Positions 1 through 10,979 of a stretch of 64,000 nt of DNA are shown here, piece by piece. The notes beneath the pieces were generated by a model that was given only the letters and a program-made list of their open reading frames with translations, was not told the origin of the DNA and did not search any database. Numbering within the stretch: position 1 is the first letter of the stretch; every line of letters begins with the position of its first letter. Both the position numbers and the translations under genes were made by a program. This DNA comes from Ryuthela nishihirai (Eukaryota; Arthropoda; Arachnida; Araneae; Heptathelidae): positions 20,186,001-20,250,000 of the forward strand of contig JAWZYU010000004.1 in NCBI GenBank assembly GCA_038380435.1, given 5' to 3'.

Positions 1-1612
1 TTATCCATTATATTTCTGTTTTTCTTGTATTCATTATCATTCTACTTCTGTCAATTAATCATCGTACACTTTGTGCAATTGGTGATTAAAATGGGGATAT
101 TGTTGAATTGTTCTTCACATCTGGTTTGTATCTTGTTCTGCATATTCAATTCTGTTTTGTCCTTACCATCCATTTCCAGGTTTTTTCTTTCTGTGGTTGA
201 ATTCATATTAAAACCCGATTCTCAGTCATACCTCTCAGAAAAAAGTCCACGTGATTCGTGATGAAGAAGTTAATGAGGAGCAAACCAAGTGCATACAAGG
301 TGGTTAACTTTTTCTTTTTGCATTAATTGAAAATAGTGAATTCCACAATTACTGAAGATTGCTGAAAATGAACGCAGAGCAACGGGACTTGCATATGTTG
401 CGAACTAGAAGTTCCGTGCTCTATCATCTTCTGCTTACTGGTAATCAGATCTTGATGCATCGTTGTCATAATCAACACTATTTTTGGTGCACATTGACAT
501 CTATTTATTCACACTCTTTGCAGTAGTGTGATGCTTGTGGTGTATCTATTTGAATCATGGTTTTGTGGATAGTAATTGCTATTTTGTACACAATATATAT
601 TTGTACAGTAGAAAAAATGTCAGTTTTTGATGCTACTCTGATGTATATTTTTATCATTTTATATATATATTTCTCTTTAAAATTGCGCTGTACAGTCATA
701 TAACTCTTTATGTGGAACTGTCTCCAACCACCTCAGGCTAAGGCTGTTTATGGCTGAGGTGTCTTGCTGCAAGTAGCAAGACAGGTTTATTGCCCCTGAT
801 CGTTGGTGATCGGTGTCTTTACTGCCTGGGTCCTTTCATTTTGGAGTGCAGACCATGGGGGCATCCCATGTTACCGGCAGAACGTCGCTTGTATGAGGAG
901 CGCCAGACGTCCCATCACCAAGATCAGGCTGTTCTGTTTGTATTAGCTTTGGGAGCAGACATTATACTGTGGCTCCTCGGTGAATATGTATTTCACGACT
1001 CTACAGGCTTTCATCTGTTAAGTGCGTAGAAGATGCAACCTGTTAAACAACCTTTGCACAGCTGTTAGTCATAAGCCAGTAGCTAACATCAGTTCTTACG
1101 AAGACATCTGGAAATATCTTCAGAACTAAACCATTGTTATTGTTGTAACTTTGAGTTGGTCATCACTCTTCAATTCTTCGACGCCAAAAGCCCAATATAA
1201 GAAACGAACGAAAATCATATGTCGTGAACAAAAAAATGTCAACGAACGAAAATCGTATGTCATCATATGTCATACCCGTGGGGCGATGTGAATGCATTAA
1301 ATTCGACAATCCCCAGGAAATGACAAAATCATTTGGCCTAGGCTTTGCGGATCCATATGGAGCCCATCCTGCATCATATTGTGGACCCTGGCAGTCGTTT
1401 CCTGCATCATATTTCAGACATTGCTAACCGTTTCCTGCACCATATTTTGCACATTATTAACCATACCTCTGGTTCAGGTGTGTTTATGTCCCCCCCACAC
1501 AATATCTTCCATGTCTTCCCCCTTCATGTCTTCCAAGACCAAAATCGTGGAACCCATTTCTTGTATTGTATCCTGCGTTCCGATTGTTCCCTCTCTCTAC
1601 ACCAGTTTGATC
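1..1612. other. AT-rich noncoding DNA with one possible small exon
   Basis: No convincing gene is visible here apart from a possible exon at 226-299, listed separately. The open frames are short, lack recognisable motifs and have no consistent coding character. The last few hundred bases, about 1350-1612, contain repeated short phrases such as CCTGCATCATATT and CTTCCATGTCTTCC. They are probably the 3' untranslated or flanking region of the minus-strand peptide exon that ends at 1613. Confidence 0.5.
226..299 (+). other. Possible internal coding exon (weak)
   Basis: An AG at 224-225 and a GTGGTT donor starting at 300 bracket 74 bases. These are open in one frame and read like a charged protein segment, including VHVIRDEEVNEEQTKC. 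The polypyrimidine tract upstream is mediocre and no neighbouring exon can be recognised. I assign no family. It could equally be a chance open stretch in intergenic DNA. Confidence 0.2.
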
Positions 1613-1954
1613 TTAATAACCATATCGTTTACCGTTTCGGGGAATGCTAAGACCTCTCGGAGTAAAGCGGCGAGGCTTCCATCTGCGGTTGGATTGAATT
1701 TGCCTCTTTTTCAGTTGTACTTCGTCTTCTACGCTGCTCCTCTTATTAAACTCTCCAGAATAAGAATAGTCACTATCCTGCCTCTTGTCCAGCTTCCTGA
1801 TCTCATCATCCGACAGGGGTTTGTTTTCGTTCAGGAGCTGCAGATCGACATTTCGAGAGTGTTTTTCGTGATTTTCGTAGGACCAGATATTTTTAACACA
1901 TTGTCCGTAAGAAAGCAAATACAGCATGCATCCAAGAAAAATGATTACAGTATT
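1613..1954 (-). CDS. 3' coding exon of a putative amidated neuropeptide precursor (PRN-amide type)
   Basis: A good splice acceptor on the minus strand (TTTCCTTTTTAG) ends at 1955, and from 1954 an open frame of 113 codons runs to TAA at 1613-1615. The first 20 or so residues are hydrophobic (IIFLGCMLYLLSYGQC), as in a signal peptide, so the initiator Met is probably in an unseen upstream exon. An internal ATG at 1927 would leave too short a signal. After that come acidic spacers separated by KR, KR and KKR sites. The last segment begins with Gln after KKR, is rich in Arg and Pro, and ends IPRN-G-KR followed by YGY and the stop. Gly-Lys-Arg is a standard amidation and cleavage site. The predicted product is a secreted regulatory peptide ending in PRN-amide. 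The C-terminal PRX-amide recalls pyrokinin, neuromedin U and ecdysis-triggering hormone, but the rest matches none that I recognise, so the family is left open. Confidence 0.5.
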   Translation of the reverse strand, partial: NTVIIFLGCMLYLLSYGQCVKNIWSYENHEKHSRNVDLQLLNENKPLSDDEIRKLDKRQDSDYSYSGEFNKRSSVEDEVQLKKRQIQSNRRWKPRRFTPRGLSIPRNGKRYGY

Positions 1955-2644
1955 CTAAAAAGGAAATTATAAGAGGTTTAATACATAAAATTAATAAGAA
2001 CACTTAATAATTAATTTTTAACACTCTACATGATAAATGATATGACGTTTTGTAACAAAGTGAATGATTGAAATAATGAGAAATCGTTAAAGATCAAAAA
2101 ACACTTCGGCATTTGCTGGGTAAGAATTTGTGATTCCTTGCCAACATAGTAGACATTGTAACCAGGTAAGATAAATCAGCAGTCTTTCTCATCTCTTTAA
2201 GTAGGGTTTAATGTCATTACTTGATTATATTAGATATGCTTAAGTGTTGTAGGCTTCTTGTCGATATTAAATAAAGTTATGTGCTACAGATTACAAGCTC
2301 TATGTTTCTTGATGAGGTTAGATAAAGTTATTATATTATAGGTAGATCTTTATGCAGATGACAAAAGTTCTATTCGCATCCGCAAAGCAACATCCGCATA
2401 TATTGGTTACTTAATATTGAGGTCAGGTCACGATGAGCAAGTGACTCAATCGAGAAGGGAAAAAATAAAAGTGAGGAGGGAGGCAACGATTGAAGTTCCA
2501 TTCTATAATGCTTTTCCTTATATTTTAGAGATTTTTAACCATTTCTTGAATATTAAATGAAAATCATACACTGATATGCCAGTTTATTATGTTCACCACT
2601 CCTTGCCACGTAAATGCCTCACGTGACCACGACGTGCGGTATAA
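1955..2644. other. AT-rich noncoding DNA upstream of the peptide exon
   Basis: This should be intron, holding the missing first exon of the minus-strand peptide gene at 1613-1954 at or beyond its far side. No ATG-containing exon with a good donor could be identified. I see no repeat family in it. Confidence 0.4.
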
Positions 2645-3720
2645 ATCAGGCAGATCAGCTCTTCGAGCATCATTTAGAGATGGACTGAGCTTCAGATTTT
2701 TCAAAACGATCAACTTTGAAAGTAGCATGATATTTGGTGCTAGATATGCCGGATCTAGCTTCTCCCAAACTTGCCATCCTACTTGGCCTATCACGCACAA
2801 CCGCTTCAAGGATTTACCAAGAATGGTACAAAAAAGCAAAAAACTGCCAGTGATCGACGTTTTTGTACATGAAAACAGCTTATGGATCAGTGGGGTCAAA
2901 GTAGATTGACGAGATTCCTGTAACCTAACAGACTGGCCAGAATCAGGCAAATCATAGCAGAGTTAAACATTGGTGTGCGGAACGTCGTCTGGGAATGCAC
3001 CAAGTATCAAGCCTTGTTGTGAATGGCATACAACAGGCACTCAACGTCGAGGGCGATGTTGTCAGCGAAGAACGCGAAATCGCGTCTCTAGTGGACCCAA
3101 GAGCATCAACACTGGACTGTTGAGGACTGGAAAAGAGTTGCTTAGTATGACGAATCAAGTTCCTATTGCATCATGTTGATGGAAGAATCAGAATTTGGTG
3201 CAAGTAACATGAGGCCATTGAGCCATCTTGTCTGATGTCAAAAGTACAGGCCAGTGGTCTCGTCGTGTTGATTTTAGCAATGGTTTCCTGAAACACATTC
3301 GGTCCCCTAATACTCATCGAAGGATATCTGAACGTCACGACGGCATGTTGGAACATTTTTATTGACCAAGTTCATCCCTTCATGACTACAGTTTATCCTT
3401 ACTCGGACGGTCAATTTCAGCATGATAATGCACCTGCTCACAAGGCACATATTGTCACTGAATGGTTGCAGGAACGTGCAGGCGAATTTTGTTGGCTTCA
3501 TTGGCCTTCACAATCTTCAGTTCACAGCGAGACTGTAATGCTATCATATTTGTAGTCTACCAGTTACTACCAGTATTGTGCCACACCATGTTTTATGCAT
3601 GGAACAACATTCCTGCACAGTTCATCCAACAACTTATAAATTCCATGCTCCGACGAATTCGGGCTGTTCTGAAGGCCAAAGGATGCACAACATGCTACTA
3701 GACAGGTTTAACCAATAAAT
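2645..3720 (+). pseudogene. Degraded Tc1/mariner-type transposase
   Basis: Across shifting frames the plus strand reads as a Tc1-family transposase. Near 2700-2860 there is a helix-turn-helix part (LLGLSRTT followed by RIYQEWYKK). Around 3400-3500 there is a DDE-domain segment with the motif QHDNAPAHKAH, where the second catalytic Asp sits. Stops and frameshifts interrupt every frame, so no protein can be made. The normal length of about 340 codons fits the span. Terminal inverted repeats were not found, so the element ends are uncertain. It is an old fixed copy, unrelated to host gene function. Confidence 0.6.
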
Positions 3721-3889
3721 TGCCATCTGTATGTTTTTTTTTTAATTTGGCATCCGTGTATAAGTTTATCAATCTATATTAACCAATGTACGTGTTTAAT
3801 AATTTTCCCTCCAATACTCCTAATAGTATTCTGAAGAGTGAGTGATGACCTCTTTGACGCCACCCCTAGATCCTGCACTGACTGATGTT

Positions 3890-4015
3890 GATTATGTTAT
3901 TTGGCATTAATTTCATATGAAACATACACCTCGCTGATTTACAACAGACGATGAATAAATTTTGCAGATGGTGCATATGGATCAATAGTTATAAACATAT
4001 CATTTTGTGTGCACA
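3890..4015. repeat. Dispersed repeat shared with 16252-16345
   Basis: Both places share a pattern of a TTTCATATG(A/G)AA block, then ATACACCTCGCTG or ATACCTCGCTGC, then GACGAATAAATT, then a CTCAATAGT or ATCAATAGT block. This shows a dispersed repeat present at least twice in the window. At the second site it lies beside a possible transposase remnant, so it may be part of a decayed DNA transposon. Confidence 0.45.
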
Positions 4016-4170
4016 ACCCGTTCGATATACCCCCGAGGATTGACAGGTTTTCAGAAGGGTATATCGTTACCCTTTTCGGGGCCATATTTCGAGTCCCAAA
4101 CACTGTATGAAGATGTGCCAGTTCAGAGGATTTATACTAGAAGCGTAACTATATAAATCCATTCTGATGA

Positions 4171-4325
4171 TGCATAGAACAGGTCGGTCCTAACAGCTGG
4201 AGTCCGACAACACCTTCTCGTAGTGCAGAACATTAGTACTTTTCAAATGATATATTCTATTCTGGAAGGGAATGGAAGGGGAAAGCTTCAAGATCAATAT
4301 AGCCTAATCATCTGGTTTGAAGTAA
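4171..4325 (+). mobile_element. 5' fragment of the RTE-like LINE
   Basis: This segment matches the start of the LINE at 6460-6610: both have GATGCA(T/C)AGAAC, then AGTCCGACAAC or TGTCCGACCCC, then a block containing GAAGGGAA(T/C)GGAAGGGGA. No endonuclease or reverse transcriptase sequence follows, so only the 5' region is present. The following 4326-4690 holds open frames without recognisable motifs, and I see no gene there. Confidence 0.5.
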
Positions 4326-4690
4326 CAGTGCATGGCACACTGCTGTGGACCTATTGGCGAGCTGTCTTTCTGCCGCAGTTCTGGAGATTATTAGTGGTGG
4401 AATTTCGATGTACGCCACTGCTGGAAGACTCTTTGGACTGTATGTTTCGATGCCTGCAAAGGCAGCACTGTGCCCTTTGGCTCGGCCAAATGCAATCACA
4501 CATTTTTGCCACTCATTCACATCTTTGGCGCCACCCATGTTTCACGGAGCGACTAACACACACGTGGCACACAACCACTTCTTGTCACTGTATGAACCCC
4601 GTAGAGCACGGCACAGTTATTTGTAGGATAGGTTTTTTATTGGTGCGCCCTCTATTGCTCTCGAACGGACGTAACCCTCTTACGGCGTGA

Positions 4691-5439
4691 GATGACTAAA
4701 ATTTTGTTCGGTGAGCTTATGATTACCTTTTATAACAGATTTAGTGCATATTTTTTAAAATATCTACTATGATCTTATAATGATTATTATTATAAATATC
4801 ATTTTCCAAGGCCAACAAAATTGTTTTGCAATCTGTTAACACCTCATTTTCATTAAGTAAATTTGTTTCACCCATGTAATTGCCTTGTGCATGGCAAACA
4901 ATTCAGCCTAAAAATAGTAGCATCTGCTGAAAATTTAAATTGTTCAAAATCATTTTTGACTGGTATGTCAAAAGCAGCTGTAGCAATACTTTCACTGGGG
5001 AAGTAAGACCCATCAGAAAATATCTGTAAATAATCGTCATATTCATTATCAATGAAGGATTCAGTTAAAATCTTTAAGACCTTTTTTAATTCATATCACT
5101 TTTTTATTATATTAGGAATACTTGCTTTAATACTTGGACACTGCAAAGTCCAAATAGGATCTTTTGTAAATCACCTTTATTTTTAACTTCCAAAATTTGA
5201 GAAAAATATGTGTTTCTTTAACATATTAAGAGCAGAAAATTCGTAATTCTTTTCTATAACATTTCGCATTAAAAGGGAACTTTTTGTTTTAATCCTTAAT
5301 GAGCAAAAAATTTGTTCTAATTTCAAAAATTGGCAGATATGTTTCTGCCAAAAGAGAAAGGTTTCGGGTACCTCTCAGTAAGACCAAAGAAAGTCTAATA
5401 AACTCATTTTACAAGATATTTAGCTTGTTAAACTTATAG
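4691..5439. other. AT-rich noncoding DNA
   Basis: Low-complexity AT-rich sequence with many stops in all frames. I see no gene, RNA or recognised repeat. Confidence 0.6.
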
Positions 5440-5935
5440 TCTGGTAACATTAATCTTTTATCCGTTATCCGTGTTCATAATAATCTTTTATCCACTATCC
5501 ACTTTAATATTTATTTTTTATCCCTTATCCTGTTCATATTAATCTTTTATCCGTTTTCCATTTTAACAATAATTTTTTATCTGTTACCTGCCTTAATATT
5601 AGTAGGGGACACCGATGGGCTTTTAAAGGCCGCCGTCCGTCAGATGGGACATTAAGCCATGGCTCCGTCTGTGGTAGAATCATACTCTATGCACCTTGAA
5701 GAACATGCTGGATGTTCTTGAGAGAAGGCTACCATCTGTCTCTTAACAACAGCTGTCCAGTGGGTCCCCTTTCCCCAACCTCCCTTGAGCATCGGGGCCC
5801 TTATGATTTAGCCATTTAGCAATTGTGTGCAAAAAAGTGATGCTCAGATGTCAAACAACCCAATCCAAGCCTTAATATTAATTTTCATTCGCTATCAGAG
5901 TTTCCATTAATCTTTTATCCGCGGAGAGTTTTTAA
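5440..5935. repeat. AT-rich tandem repeat split by a SINE
   Basis: Degenerate units containing CTTTTATCCGTTATCC, followed by a T-rich spacer and TTAATATTA, recur about every 40 bases from 5440 to 5601. They resume at 5870 after a SINE. The interruption shows that the array predates the SINE insertion. Confidence 0.7.
5602..5869 (+). mobile_element. 5'-truncated copy of the major tRNA-derived SINE
   Basis: The sequence matches the body and tail of the SINE (from GTAGGGGACACCGATGGGC to AAACAACCCAATCC) but lacks the tRNA-like head. It is flanked by a perfect 11-bp direct repeat, CCTTAATATTA, at 5591-5601 and 5870-5880. Truncation plus target duplication indicates incomplete reverse transcription at insertion, not later loss of the head. 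Confidence 0.85.
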
Positions 5936-6439
5936 ATCGTATATCCGTATACGTACAGGGATCTATTTATAGATTTTGTTGATAATGTTTCATATAGCTT
6001 CTTTGATGATGCTAGAGAAATTTATGAAGTATAGGTAGAGCCCTGCGGGGATATCAAATGTCGTATCCGCATCCTCAAAACTTCATCAACATCCGAATTT
6101 TGGCTACTTAACAAGAGGTTTTTTGCAATTTGCTTGAGGTTTTGCAAACGATTTAGGTATGATTAATGTTTGTGAATAAACGAAATCGGTCTAATGGTTG
6201 ATTAATGACTAATAATTAACTGAAAGAAATATATTGTGATAAAAAATTTGTAGTTTGAAAAAACATGCCTAGCTGAATATTAAACAAATATTTGCTTAAA
6301 TGTAATGCTACAAAGTTTTCTTAGAGATGATTTTGCTGTTTTAAATCATACATAGATGATAATGGGAATACATTTCTTTCCCAGTAGCTCCCATCTGACC
6401 TGTAAATGGTAGCTAGGCGTAAACTGGAAGGAGAACTGT
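5936..6439. other. AT-rich noncoding DNA
   Basis: No gene or recognised repeat is visible between the tandem array and the LINE. Confidence 0.5.
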
Positions 6440-6849
6440 GCACCAATCCCTAGTGATGATGCACAGAACCGGCCAGGTCTAGTACCTAATGTCCGACCCC
6501 GTCTTCTCATGGTGCAGGCCGTTAGTACCTTTCAAAAGAGATATTCTCTTTCGGAAGGGAACGGAAGGGGAGGGCTGCCAGTTCAGTATGGCCTACTGAT
6601 CTGGTCATTTATGGCCCCTTTTTTCTTTTTTTTCAACCCACCTGAGGAGTGGTCAACTTCACAGGGTCTGGTGCTGACCATTTATACCTACTAGACTGGA
6701 CTTGTTTATGGATTTGAGCTTGATTATTGATCCTGGACTTGCTGCACTGGTGGGCCTCTGTTGAGGGAGAGTCTGCTGCTGTGTTTTCTGTTTGCTTCTG
6801 GGTTGCCAGCTCTAAGTGAACAGAGGCATGGGATACCTTATATCAGCTG

Positions 6850-8026
6850 GTGGATAATCCTAATCAGAGGCCATCGCAGGTACCTGAACCTTACTTAGCT
6901 AGTTGGGCATCGTCAAGCCTAAACTGGAGTAATGTGTATCAGGCAGGCCATGTGGCTCTTGAGAAAGCCCACTTGAAAAGGTGGTGCCTGAAGTTCCTAC
7001 CAGCATCGGTGACTTCAGCTTTTAGCAGAGGAGGAACAGGTCTTTGCCCCATGCCTGCGATCAGGGGGCTGTTTGATATTGTTGGCCCTACCAATCTCAA
7101 TAAACCTAATTTCTTTAAAAATCCTACTAATCATTTTCTCTCTGCAGGCGCGTGGAACGTGAGGACATTATATAGAGATTATTCTCTTGATGTATTCATG
7201 CAGGAATTCCAGAGCTATAACCTAGATATTCTAGGCTTGCAAGTGACCAGATGGACAGGTAAAGGTGAGATACTTAAAAATAACTTTAAATTTCTCTTTA
7301 CAGGGAGGGAGGATGGAAAGCATCACCAAGGCGTGGGTCTGCTGCTCAGCAGACATGCTAGTGATGCTCTTCTAGGATATGAGTGCATTAATGAAAGGTT
7401 TCTTACAGCAAACTTTCAGACAAGCATTAAAGACTTGAATGTTATCTGCTGTTATGCCCCCACTGAGGATTCTGATGAGGATGAGAAGGATAGGTTTTAC
7501 AAACAACTTCAGGATATTTTGAATTCTGTCAAGAAAGGAGATATTACCCTTGTTCTTGGTGACTTCAATGCCAAAGTTGGTACCGACCCTGACCTTTGGG
7601 AAGGAGTAATAGGCCCTTTTGGTATTGGTAGCTGCAATGGCAATGGGCAACGTCTCCTACAGGTAAGTAAACTCAATGGTTTCAGAATAACTAACACATA
7701 TTACAAACACCGCGACATACATAAATACACATGGGTTTCACCTGATGGGCTGCATAGGAATATGATTGATTATATATTAATTAACAGCAAATGGGCTAGT
7801 TCTGTTAGGAATACCAGGTCATATAGGGGAGCTGAAATTGGATCTGACCATTACCTTGTTAAAAGTGTCTTGCAACTTAAACTTAAAAAGTGTTATGCTA
7901 GGATTAAAATTTTTACCTTTAATACTGAAGCTCTGAAAGACCCAGTTATAGCTAAAGCTTACCATGATAGGTTACTTAGTCATTATGACAGTCATGGTTT
8001 GCTTAATACTGAAGTTGAGGAAGAAT
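6850..8026 (+). pseudogene. LINE endonuclease domain
   Basis: From about residue 98 of this frame, a segment starting AWNVRTL shows the apurinic/apyrimidinic-type endonuclease fold. It contains CCYAPTE, GDFNAKVGTD, MIDYILI and a final GSDHYLV with the catalytic Asp-His. The usual LGLQETRW motif reads LGLQVTRW, so the metal-binding Glu is replaced by Val. The frame then ends in TGA at 8024-8026, between the endonuclease and the linker to the reverse transcriptase. In a working element this domain nicks target DNA to prime reverse transcription; here the missing Glu and the stop argue that it is dead. Confidence 0.8.
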
Positions 8027-8049
8027 GAGGCCATTTTAAACAGGCTTTT

Positions 8050-10056
8050 TTGGAAACTAACAGTACTCTTTTAGGAAAAAAGGAGCAGAGCAGACAGAAT
8101 TATTTACGTGATAAGGCACTTGAGCTTATTTCAGAAAGAAGGAACCGCAGGAATGTTCTTAATCAGTACCCTACTAGTCCTAATAGAAAGGATTACAGAG
8201 AGCTTAATAAACGTGTAAAGGATCAGTTAGCTACTGATAAGAATCTTTAGCTTGATGGTTTGGCTGACAAAGCCGAGGAAGCAGTTAGACAGCACAACAG
8301 CAGAGAGCTGTACCAGATAGTTAATTTTTTGTGTGGTAGAAAACGGACAGGTATACAAGGATTGAAGGATAAAAAAGGTAAGGTTATAGAAGGGGAGGAT
8401 TCTGTCATGACTAGGTGGGCTGAGCATTTCAGTGATGTTCTAAACAATGTAGTTAGTTCTACTCCCATTGTTTGCAAAGGTGATAGATGCATTGGTGGCT
8501 TTAATGTTGGCCCTATAAAACAATCTGAAGTTAGTTTGGCAATCTCTAAACTTAAACTTCATAAATCCCCAGGGGTAGATGAAATTACTACAGAAATGCT
8601 CAGAGCTGGGAATGTTTCGGTTACGACTTGAATGACTGAAATTTTGAATAACTTTTATGATAAAGGCATGGTTCCTAAAGATTTTACCAGAGCTATTATT
8701 ATCCCTATTTTCATTTTACCACAGCTATTATCATCCAGTTAGGCATAGAAAAAAGGTGATCGCAGTTCTTGTGATAACTATATGGGTATCAGCCTACTCT
8801 CTGTTCCAGGTAAAGTTCTTTACATGATTGTGCTTAATAGAATTAAGAATCTGGTTGACAGTCAATTGCGGGATGAGCAATGTGGATTCAGAAGTGGTAG
8901 GGGATGTGTGGATCAGATATTTTCACTGAGGCAGATTCTTGAGAAATGTTTAGAGTTTCGGAAACCTTTGGTTGCTAGCTTTGTTGATTTCAAAAAGGCT
9001 TTCGACTCTGTTGATCGTCATAATTTGTGGTTGATTGTGTGATCATATGGTATACCAGACAAGTTAGCTAACATAATGAAAGCTCTCTATAATAACACTG
9101 AGTCATGTGTGAGAGTTGGTAAGTCTTGTAGCAATTGGTTTAACATTACTTCTGGTGTTCGACAATGGTGCATTTTGTCTCCTTTTCTCTTTAGTTTGGT
9201 TGTTGATTATGTTATGCGAAATTCACTTCAAGGGAAAGCTTTTGGCCTTAAATGGGCTGGAGATACGAAAATTTCTGATTTAGATTATGCTGATGATTTA
9301 GCCGTTTTGGCAAATGATTTTGATGAGATGAACTCTTTCATTCGAGCTGTTGATGAGACTGGTAGTACAGTAGGTTTGGTTATAAACAGAGAGAAAACTA
9401 AAGTGATGAAAATTGGTCAGGCAGGCTGTGATTCAGTTAATCTGAATATTTGCAGTCTTGAGCAGGTGTCACAGTTTAATTACCTTGGGAGCTATGTAAC
9501 TGATACTGGTGATGTACGGCATGAGATTAACAGACGAATAGGTATTGCTGCCGGGACTTTTAAGAATCTATGGAGATTGCGCAGAAATAGGCGTATACAC
9601 CTAAAGACTAAAATTAGACTGTGTAATAGTTTGGTTCTTTCTGAAGTTAGTTATGGTAGTGAAACTTCGACGCTATGTAAACAAGATAACAGGAAACTAG
9701 ATGTTTTTGATTCTAGATGCTTACGCAGTGTCTTGGGTATTAGGTGGTTTAACTTTGTAACTAATGATGAGGTTAGGCAAAGGAGTCTGCAACCTCCTTT
9801 AAGCAGCATATTGTGCAGAGAGAGACTCCGCTGGTTTGGCCATGTTGCCCGTATGGATAATTATAGATTGGCGAATATGGTTATGAACAGTGTGCCTAGA
9901 GGCCTCAGAAGGAGGGGGAGACCTAGGATGCGGTGGGCAGACAATGTCAAACAGGATCTTGTTAGAATTGGTGTGCAGTGGCCGGATGCAGCAGATGTAG
10001 CTCCGGACAGATATGCTTGGAGAATTAAACTGTACGGTCTGGTTGGACCTCCGTAG
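8050..10056 (+). pseudogene. LINE reverse transcriptase domain
   Basis: After a linker, the RT fingers and palm are visible: FVDFKKAFDSVDR (motif A), a SGVRQ segment and LDYADDLAVLAND (catalytic YADD, near 9280-9310). The C-terminal part carries RLRWFGHVARM and RRRGRPRMRWADN, common to RTE-type proteins. Stops occur at TAG 8248-8250, TGA 8629-8631 and TGA 9040-9042. Comparison with the copy at 45070-46309 shows TGG or CGA/AGA-type codons at those places. The conserved RQGC motif is RQWC. A repetitive scramble near 8700-8760 shifts the frame. It supplies no active enzyme. Confidence 0.8.
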
Positions 10057-10130
10057 CCCATGGCTGCTTGAGGATGATGATGATGATGATGAGCTCCCAT
10101 CTGCACATGACTCTCCATCTACATATGCAG

Positions 10131-10512
10131 GGGCGGGTGTTACTCAGTAAGTACCTGTATCGACTATCGGGGCGGGCCAGTTCGTAATGTGTAGTTCCCA
10201 TGTTCGAGTCCCGCCTGGGCCAGCGTTGAGGTTTATATCCGCAAAACTCCCTACCCTGCCTTCAGTCAGAAGGTGACACCTATGGGCTTGGAAAGGCCCT
10301 ATCCGTCGGATGAAATGTTAAGCCGTGGTCCCGTGTGCGGGAGAGGAATATCCCGTGTACGGGAGGCTAACATCTGTCTTCTAAGAGCTGTCCAATAAGA
10401 TTCCCTCCAATAAGATTCCTTCAGTGAGCCCTCGGGGTCTTTGCGACCTGGTCATTTAGACCATTGTGCGCAAAAAAAGTGTTGCTCAGAGGGAAAACAA
10501 TCCAATCCATCA
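10131..10512 (+). mobile_element. Diverged copy of the major SINE
   Basis: A damaged tRNA-like head (GGGGCGGG, ACTCAG, then GTTCGAGTCCC as B box) is followed by the SINE body and a tail ending AAAACAATCCAATCC. Internal duplications (an ATAAGATTCCCTCCAAT-like block) and many substitutions mark it as old. Confidence 0.7.
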
Positions 10513-10627
10513 CTATGCAAACTTCGTGATCACCACTACTGAAAGTTTAACATATTTATTTCCATTTTTTTTATATAACTTTCTTTTATTATAATCCGTT
10601 TTGCCAACAAAAAAATCGTGTTTTCAA

Positions 10628-10725
10628 TTGGCCAATCGTGTCTACAGTGGCCAAATGCAGCAGCTGTAGCTCAGGACAGTCGAGTATGGAGGACAGAATT
10701 GCAGAGTCTGATTAATTAAAACCTT
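10628..10725 (+). mobile_element. Short 3' fragment of the RTE-like LINE
   Basis: The text around CAGTGGCCAAATGCAGCAGCTGTAGCTC matches the last coding part of the LINE at about 9975-10035 (CAGTGGCCGGATGCAGCAGATG). It is a truncated tail piece with no coding capacity. Confidence 0.6.
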
Positions 10726-10979
10726 TTGGTATAGAACATGTTCTAAACTAGATATACACTACCGGAAATGAAAATTGCAACACTTGCAAGAAGTTATGCA
10801 AATGTGACGAAATTTAGGGAGGCGTTAGTACATGGAAATGATTAGGTTTGCAGGACGATCGAAAAGATTGGACAGGCGTGAGCTGACGTCACAGGTGCAG
10901 AGTAGTCAAACCCAGATAAAGCCAACCAACGCCCCCTGGTTCATAAAACATTGTGCAAATTCTTCTAAACCACTAAAGA

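Larger units (their letters stand above)
6440..10095 (+). mobile_element. RTE-like non-LTR retrotransposon, nearly full length, inactive
   Basis: The element has a 5' region without clear coding up to about 6850, an endonuclease domain (7141-7880), a reverse transcriptase domain (about 8500-9400), a C-terminal Arg-rich segment, and ends in a GATGATGAT microsatellite at about 10073-10091. The short 3' end with a microsatellite tail and the single EN-RT polyprotein fit the RTE/BovB group. The coding frame is broken by stops near 8026, 8248, 8629 and 9041 and by a scrambled stretch near 8705-8760. The 5' boundary is set only by similarity to the copy at 4171. Confidence 0.8.

Noticed and set aside
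1379..1972. 197-codon plus-strand open frame opposite the peptide exon
   Set aside because: It is the complement of the better supported minus-strand exon with leader, dibasic sites and amidation signal. The plus frame has no such features.
4223..4690. 155-codon plus-strand open frame
   Set aside because: Its start lies in a LINE 5' fragment and the rest has no motif. Overlapping open frames on both strands indicate composition, not coding.
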